From assembly GCA_016183245.1 (NCBI GenBank), contig JACPEY010000025.1, positions 1 through 38,381 on the forward strand: DNA of 38,381 bases. Reading direction: 5' to 3'. This DNA comes from Candidatus Daviesbacteria bacterium (GTDB taxonomy: Bacteria; Patescibacteriota; Microgenomatia; Daviesbacterales; UBA10151). Below are positions 38,002 through 38,381 of the stretch, piece by piece (the stretch's first letter is position 1; each line of letters starts with the position of its first letter). The notes under the pieces were generated by a model. The model saw only the letters and a list, made by a program, of their open reading frames with translations, was not told the origin of the DNA and searched no databases. A program made the position numbers and the translations under genes.

Positions 38002-38381
38002 ATGCAACGTACATTTGGTCCTATCAGATCTAGTCAATCAATGAATCCATCTTCTGATGGAGATTTTATCAAACGTGAAGCGGAATTGGCCAAAAGAGAA
38101 GGGATTTTAGAAGAAAGAGAAAGACAGATTTCCCAAAAGCAGAAAATGGTCGAAGATAAGTTAGAGCAGCTGGAGAAAGTCCGTAAAGATTTGGTTTCAA
38201 AGCTGGAAAAAGCCTCCTCAATGTCAAAGGATGAAGCCCAAAAGATACTTCTTCAAAATTTAGATGCTGAGTTAGCTGGTGAAATTTCCAAAAAAATAAA
38301 AGAAGCAGAAGAAGAGATTAAACTGACTGCAGATGAAAAAGCAAAAGAGATTTTAGCAGATGCTATGCGTCATGGGGTAAC
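38002..38381 (+). CDS. rny: RNase Y-like protein, N-terminal part (runs off window)
   Basis: FIKREAELAKREGILEERERQISQKQ...SMSKDEAQKILLQNLDAELAGEISKKIKEAEEEIKLTADEKAKEILADAMRHGV resembles the RNase Y N-terminal region. Confidence 0.75.
   Translation, partial: MQRTFGPIRSSQSMNPSSDGDFIKREAELAKREGILEERERQISQKQKMVEDKLEQLEKVRKDLVSKLEKASSMSKDEAQKILLQNLDAELAGEISKKIKEAEEEIKLTADEKAKEILADAMRHGV

Noticed and set aside
1-38381. CRISPR arrays, rRNA genes or prophage modules
   Set aside because: None seen: no regularly spaced repeats, no 16S/23S/5S signatures, no capsid/terminase/integrase ORFs.

Overview
The window carries 50+ genes and reads as a Candidate Phyla Radiation (Patescibacteria, probably Microgenomates-like) chromosome segment; the taxonomy is an inference. 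Its backbone is fusA, tuf, rpsJ, then a near-complete S10/spc/alpha ribosomal-protein cluster: rplC-rplD-rplW-rplB-rpsS-rplV-rpsC-rplP-rpmC-rpsQ-rplN-rplX-rplE-rpsN-rpsH-rplF-rplR-rpsE-rplO-secY-adk-map-infA-rpmJ-(orphan)-rpsM-rpsK-rpsD-rpoA-rplQ-rplM-rpsI. No rpmD/uL30 is present. Next come a MazE/MazF-like pair, a T-box leader with argF, a phosphohexomutase, a SAM-I riboswitch with metK, an EEP-family hydrolase and a cyclase-family protein (minus strand), an atypical tRNA-Pro(GGG), a zinc-finger/PD-(D/E)XK nuclease, recA, recX, a coiled-coil protein, an orphan, and the start of an RNase Y-like gene. Main observations: (1) a vestigial second fusA 3' end downstream of a Phd/RelE module, encoding the same C-terminal peptide with synonymous differences, bracketed by a shared repeat; (2) repeated or palindromic elements that have become in-frame parts of translation proteins (EF-G, uL3, uL4, uL23, uL2, uL22, uL29, uS17, bL17, MetAP) and RecX, resembling Rickettsia palindromic elements; (3) a ~4.6-kb accessory insertion between rpsJ and rplC encoding a triple-SGNH secreted protein with one complete and two degraded catalytic sites, plus an orphan sigma region-4 protein; (4) a standalone GreA N-terminal-domain gene coupled to fusA; (5) T-box and SAM-I leaders with terminator hairpins abutting start codons; (6) a tRNA-Pro altered at both partners of the 18:55 elbow pair. 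All calls come from reading the sequence; no searches were run.
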